The notes beneath the pieces are model-generated. The model searched no databases and was not told the origin of the DNA. It was given only the letters and a program-made list of their open reading frames with translations. From NCBI RefSeq assembly GCF_000332275.1, contig NZ_CM001776.1, positions 1,659,268 to 1,723,267 on the forward strand: a DNA stretch of 64,000 nucleotides, written 5' to 3'. Both the position numbers and the translations under genes were made by a program. Below, piece after piece: positions 61,134 through 64,000 of this stretch; within the stretch, counting starts at the first letter, position 1, and each line of letters begins with the position of its first letter. This stretch comes from Synechococcus sp. PCC 7336 (GTDB taxonomy: Bacteria > Cyanobacteriota > Cyanobacteriia > Thermostichales > PCC-7336).

Positions 61134-61811
61134 GTGGCCTTTTTGATTACTAACGACGATGGCATTGATGCCCCCGGCATTCAGGCCCTTTGGGCGGTGG
61201 TGGAGGGGGATGGCGCGATCGTGGCTCCCCAGCAGCAATATTCCGGTTGCGGCCATACGGTGACGGCCAACGGACCCATTCGGGTGGACGAGCGATCGCC
61301 CCAACACTATGCCATCTCCGGCACGCCTGCCGACTGCGTGCGTCTCGGTCTCAAACATCTCTATCCCGGTGCTCGCATGGTGTTGTCAGGTATTAATGCG
61401 GGTGGTAATTTAGGTTCGGATGTTTATATGTCGGGTACCGTAGCGGCCGTGCGGGAAGCGGCTTTGCTGGGTATTCCCGGTATTGCGATTTCCCATTACA
61501 AGCGGGGCCAGTTGCAGATTGATTGGGAAATTGCTGCTCGCATGGCTGCGCGAGCCATTGCCGAGCTCATCTCCTGCCCGCTGCCTTCGGGCAGCTATTG
61601 GAATGTCAACTTGCCTCACCTGCAGCCAGGGGAGACGATCCCCGAGCTCGTCTTTTGTCCCCCCTGCAAGCAACCGCTGCCGGTGAGCTATCGGGTGGAG
61701 GGCAACGAATATCACTATAATGGCCGCTATGCCGAGCGAGTGCGAGATGCAGGAGCGGATACGGAAGTTTGTTTTAACGGCAAAATTGCGGTGACGCAGT
61801 TGAGTGTTTAG
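61134..61811 (+). CDS. surE: 5'/3'-nucleotidase SurE, copy 2
   Basis: The second SurE of the window, 225 residues. Motifs MAFLITNDDGIDAPGI, VAPQQQYSGCGHTVTANGPI, SGTPADCVRLGLKHL and VLSGINAGGNLGSDVYMSGT are intact. It is shorter than copy 1 and diverges in the middle, so the two are old paralogues rather than recent duplicates. It starts at a GTG (61134); no strong ribosome-binding site is visible. The start-proximal DNA is divergent from the PAP/fibrillin gene. It is followed by the SRPBCC gene after about 100 bases. Confidence 0.93.
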   Translation: MAFLITNDDGIDAPGIQALWAVVEGDGAIVAPQQQYSGCGHTVTANGPIRVDERSPQHYAISGTPADCVRLGLKHLYPGARMVLSGINAGGNLGSDVYMSGTVAAVREAALLGIPGIAISHYKRGQLQIDWEIAARMAARAIAELISCPLPSGSYWNVNLPHLQPGETIPELVFCPPCKQPLPVSYRVEGNEYHYNGRYAERVRDAGADTEVCFNGKIAVTQLSV

Positions 61812-61912
61812 GCATTGCAGCTGCTGTGGGGATCGCGATCGGTCCTCAGCTCTCGATCGCTAGCAGTATTTGGACGCGGCAGGACAAGGGATCGATCGTT
61901 GGGAGAGGCTTC

Positions 61913-62362
61913 GTGCGCACATTCGAGCAATCCATCTCTATTGCTGCTCCAATTGAGGTGGTCGATCGCTGCATTGTCTCCCCAGACTTGATGGGCCAGT
62001 GGCTCAACCCCATGTTGAAGTGCGAGTCGGTTGGCGATTGGTCTGTGGAGGTGGGAGATCGGTTTCGCTTTAAATTAAGGATGCCGCTACTGGAACCGGC
62101 ACTAGAGTGCGTGGTGGCCGAGCGCAGAGTCGGCTTAGTGGTGTGGGATTTTGCGGGGTTCTTTACAGGAAGCGATCGCTGGGAATGTCAGCCACAGTCA
62201 GAAGGGACGCTGTTGCTGAATCAGTTTAGCTTCGAGATTCCCAATCCGTTGGTGGCAGCAGGATTTGAGTTGGGAGCTGCCCAATTGACTCAGCGGGATA
62301 TGCGAGCGCAGTTGAGGCGGCTGCAGGCGATCGCCGAAGAGCTAGCGATGACAAGAGAGTAG
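61913..62362 (+). CDS. SRPBCC (START-like) domain protein
   Basis: A 149-residue protein whose fold is suggested by RTFEQSISIAAPIEVVDRCI, VSPDLMGQWLNPML, and WSVEVGDRFRFKLRMPLLEP, typical of the polyketide cyclase/dehydrase group that forms a hydrophobic pocket. The start is chosen as GTG at 61913 because AGAGG lies seven bases upstream; a longer ATG frame begins at 61826 but adds a poorly conserved leader. It may bind a lipid or pigment, which fits its place among thylakoid genes, but this is inference. A HIP1 site occurs in the gene. Confidence 0.8.
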   Translation: MRTFEQSISIAAPIEVVDRCIVSPDLMGQWLNPMLKCESVGDWSVEVGDRFRFKLRMPLLEPALECVVAERRVGLVVWDFAGFFTGSDRWECQPQSEGTLLLNQFSFEIPNPLVAAGFELGAAQLTQRDMRAQLRRLQAIAEELAMTRE

Positions 62363-62430
62363 CCAAAGTGCGAGATCGCTTTCTTGTCACTTGGCAGCTA
62401 CAATAAGACAAGTGGCACTTAGAGGGCGTC

Positions 62431-62793
62431 ATGGGAATTAGTCTTGCCGACAAACCTGTCAAATACGAAACCTTGCAAGCCAGCGCCGCGCAATTCGACT
62501 TGAACGTGCAGCAGAAGCAGCTCCTCTTCGGCCTTTCGCCGCGCACCCAGGCTCGCTACAAACAATCCAACCCGGAACTCAATCCACTAGTGGCCGATCG
62601 CCTGTCCCGCTTCCAGCGCTTGACGGACCTCGCAGTAAAAGTTTTCGAGGACGAGCGAGAGGCAAAGCGATGGCTTTCTTCGCCGAAGGCTAACCTGGAC
62701 AATCTAACCCCTCTCGACGCGATGGCCACAGACAGCGGTGCTACCCAAGTCGAGCAAATGCTGTATCGGATCGAGTATGGGGTATATGCCTGA
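62431..62793 (+). CDS. Xre/MbcA/ParS-type antitoxin (DUF2384)
   Basis: A 120-residue protein with an Xre-like N-terminal domain (FDLNVQQKQLLFGLSPRTQA) and a C-terminal toxin-binding domain (FEDEREAKRWLSSPKANLDN, then TDSGATQVEQMLYRIEYGVY) of the MbcA/ParS/DUF2384 type. In known pairs this antitoxin binds the RES toxin beside it and the operator. The start is the ATG at 62431. The RES gene overlaps the last codons. Such operons are usually autorepressed; the 68-base upstream gap could hold the operator. Confidence 0.9.
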   Translation: MGISLADKPVKYETLQASAAQFDLNVQQKQLLFGLSPRTQARYKQSNPELNPLVADRLSRFQRLTDLAVKVFEDEREAKRWLSSPKANLDNLTPLDAMATDSGATQVEQMLYRIEYGVYA

Positions 62794-63253
62794 ACCGCTG
62801 ATGGTATGGCGGCTCAGCAAGCGGAAATATGCGCCAATGGCTTTTTCTGGAGAGGGCGGGCTCTACGTTGCAGGTCGCTGGACGCCCAAGGGATATCGAG
62901 CTGCCTACACCTCCGAGAGTTTAGCGCTGGCCAGCTTGGAAGTTTTCGTCCATGCCGAAACCAACAATATCCCCCTCATCGGCATCCGAGCCTACCTGAA
63001 CGAGCCAGTGATTGAAGTCGTGCCTGTAAAGAAGCTACCGATAGATTGGCAGGAAACCTCGGCTTACCCCCAGCTCCAATCCATCGGCGATCGCTGGTTG
63101 AAGAACCTGACGGCTCCTATTCTGAAGGTTCCCTCGGCGATCGTGCCTATGGAATATAACTACATTCTGAATCCAGCCCACCCCGATTTGCAGATCGTCA
63201 CCGAGCCGCCGATAACTTTCCAATTCGACCGGCGGATGTGGAAGTCCTTTTGA
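62786..63253 (+). CDS. RES-domain toxin
   Basis: A 155-residue RES protein (start ATG 62786, overlapping the antitoxin stop by eight bases; an ATG at 62777 is also possible). The conserved Arg, Glu and Ser residues are in VWRLSKRKYAPMAF, GGLYVAGRWTPKGYRAAYTS and SESLALASLEVFVHAETNN, with a later PMEYNYILNPAHPDL. Known RES toxins bind NAD+ and cleave it, depleting the cell. Sequence similarity predicts the same here. It is the second gene of a translationally coupled toxin-antitoxin operon and converges with the cobM gene. Confidence 0.9.
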   Translation: MPEPLMVWRLSKRKYAPMAFSGEGGLYVAGRWTPKGYRAAYTSESLALASLEVFVHAETNNIPLIGIRAYLNEPVIEVVPVKKLPIDWQETSAYPQLQSIGDRWLKNLTAPILKVPSAIVPMEYNYILNPAHPDLQIVTEPPITFQFDRRMWKSF

Positions 63254-63300
63254 AGCACGGTCATCTGTCTAGTTACGCCAACAGCAGAAAATTCAGCCGA

Positions 63301-64000
63301 CTAGGTAATGTCCGGGGCAAGGGTTGTGTGGGGGCGATGGGGACGGAAGAGGTGAACGTGACTGGGGCTGTAAAGTTGCGATCGCGCAGGGGCCGTCACA
63401 TCGAGCGCAGGGCTAACCAAATACAGTACCGTGCGGTTGAGTTTGGCCGACTTCGTTAAATCGTGCAATTGACTGAGGGTGCCGCTGAGGATTTGCTCGT
63501 CGGGCCAGCCGATGCGGTAGCAGATGGCGATCGCCGTTTCGGCAGGATAGTGCTCCAACAACGTTGCTTGCACGTCTTTGGCATGGTGGGCGCTGAGATA
63601 CAGACAGAGAGAGGCCCGGTGGGCCGCCAGACTGGCGAGATCCTCCGCCTCGGGCACAGCAGTTCGTCCGCTCGCCCGCGTCAAAATAATGCTCTGCACG
63701 AGATCGGGCACCGTCAGTTCCACCCCTAAGCGAGCCGCTGCCGCCTGAAACGCACTTACCCCCGGCACCACTTCGAATTCCACCCCCGCTGCCAGCAGAG
63801 CAACGGTCATTTCCTGCAGTGCGCCATACAAGCAGGGATCGCCATCTTGCAAGCGAACCACCACTTGGCCCGCTCTAGCGCGGTCCACCACGGTTGGCAA
63901 TAGCGTTTCGAGCACCTGCGATCGCGTATCGATTCGTTCTGCCTCGGGCCGGCAGTAATCCAGCATCGCTGCGGGAACAAGCGATCCGGCATACACCACC
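63301..64000 (-). CDS. cobM: Precorrin-4 C11-methyltransferase (CobM/CbiF), 5' end outside the window
   Basis: CobM adds a methyl group at C-11 of precorrin-4 in corrin synthesis. The visible 232 residues begin inside the conserved VYAGSLVPAAML segment near the N-terminus of the family, so about the first 20-30 residues lie outside the right edge. Other motifs are VVRLQDGDPCLYGALQEM (the SAM site), EVVPGVSAFQAAAARLGVEL and LTRASGRTAVPEAEDL. The C-terminus extends beyond the usual length with a His/Pro-rich tail (FRPHRPHTTLAPDIT). With cbiB and cbiX in this window, corrin genes are scattered in this genome. Confidence 0.93.
   Translation of the reverse strand, partial: VVYAGSLVPAAMLDYCRPEAERIDTRSQVLETLLPTVVDRARAGQVVVRLQDGDPCLYGALQEMTVALLAAGVEFEVVPGVSAFQAAAARLGVELTVPDLVQSIILTRASGRTAVPEAEDLASLAAHRASLCLYLSAHHAKDVQATLLEHYPAETAIAICYRIGWPDEQILSGTLSQLHDLTKSAKLNRTVLYLVSPALDVTAPARSQLYSPSHVHLFRPHRPHTTLAPDIT

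Overview
The window looks like chromosomal DNA of a cyanobacterium. The basis is the very frequent palindrome GCGATCGC (the HIP1 octamer of cyanobacteria) together with plastocyanin, a Pcb/IsiA-type chlorophyll antenna, a Ccs1/CcdA cytochrome c assembly pair, PAP/fibrillin, a D27-like DUF4033 protein, a TamB-like protein and the bifunctional arginine dihydrolase/ornithine cyclodeaminase. I cannot name the species. I see no tRNA, rRNA or CRISPR array.

Layout. 1-4666: end of a methionine aminopeptidase gene, a small membrane protein, then a leftward run (UbiA prenyltransferase; DUF1622, cobinamide synthase CbiB and an M23 peptidase). 4667-7469: a poorly characterised segment with a HIP1-free, two-gene unit (unknown 270-residue protein plus DUF488), a 26-residue membrane peptide, a repeat-built coiled-coil protein and a broken pentapeptide-repeat gene. 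7486-17252: leftward housekeeping genes (arginine catabolism, Uma2 protein, TrpG, CPA1 antiporter, DUF362, Ccs1, CcdA). 17583-20516: rightward pilin-like protein, CbiX, and an ArgC-like protein without the catalytic cysteine. 20574-28184: a repeat cluster, ComB, a DEAD-box helicase, DUF4033, exported MsrA/MsrB, PyrB. 28185-30530: Pcb-type antenna gene with a repeat-rich leader, then more than 1 kb without a protein gene but with a promoter/terminator pair that may mark a small RNA. 30531-32566: hydrolase and two tandem Crp-like regulators. 32713-45051: DUF4168, a very large TamB-like gene, a truncated agmatinase, plastocyanin, FIST, SurE, an HTH protein with an Asp-rich repeat tract, an ABC exporter. 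45052-47881: about 3 kb without HIP1, holding a radical SAM gene and a transposase-like remnant. 47889-55346: minCDE, UbiD, a MITE-like element, clpX and tig. 55535-64000: a glycosyltransferase/methyltransferase group, small proteins, a second SurE, a RES-Xre toxin-antitoxin pair, and the start-less CobM.

Three corrinoid-pathway or related genes (cbiB, cbiX, cobM) are scattered rather than clustered. Redox and copper/heme supply to the lumen is represented by CcdA-Ccs1, plastocyanin and exported Msr enzymes. Division-site selection (minCDE) and protein quality control (tig, clpX) form recognisable units. The most unusual observations are the ArgC pseudoenzyme, the DUF488 pair, the Pcb-type antenna with an 11-bp repeat leader, the candidate small RNA, the internally deleted agmatinase and the radical SAM island. 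None of these can be proved functional from sequence alone.
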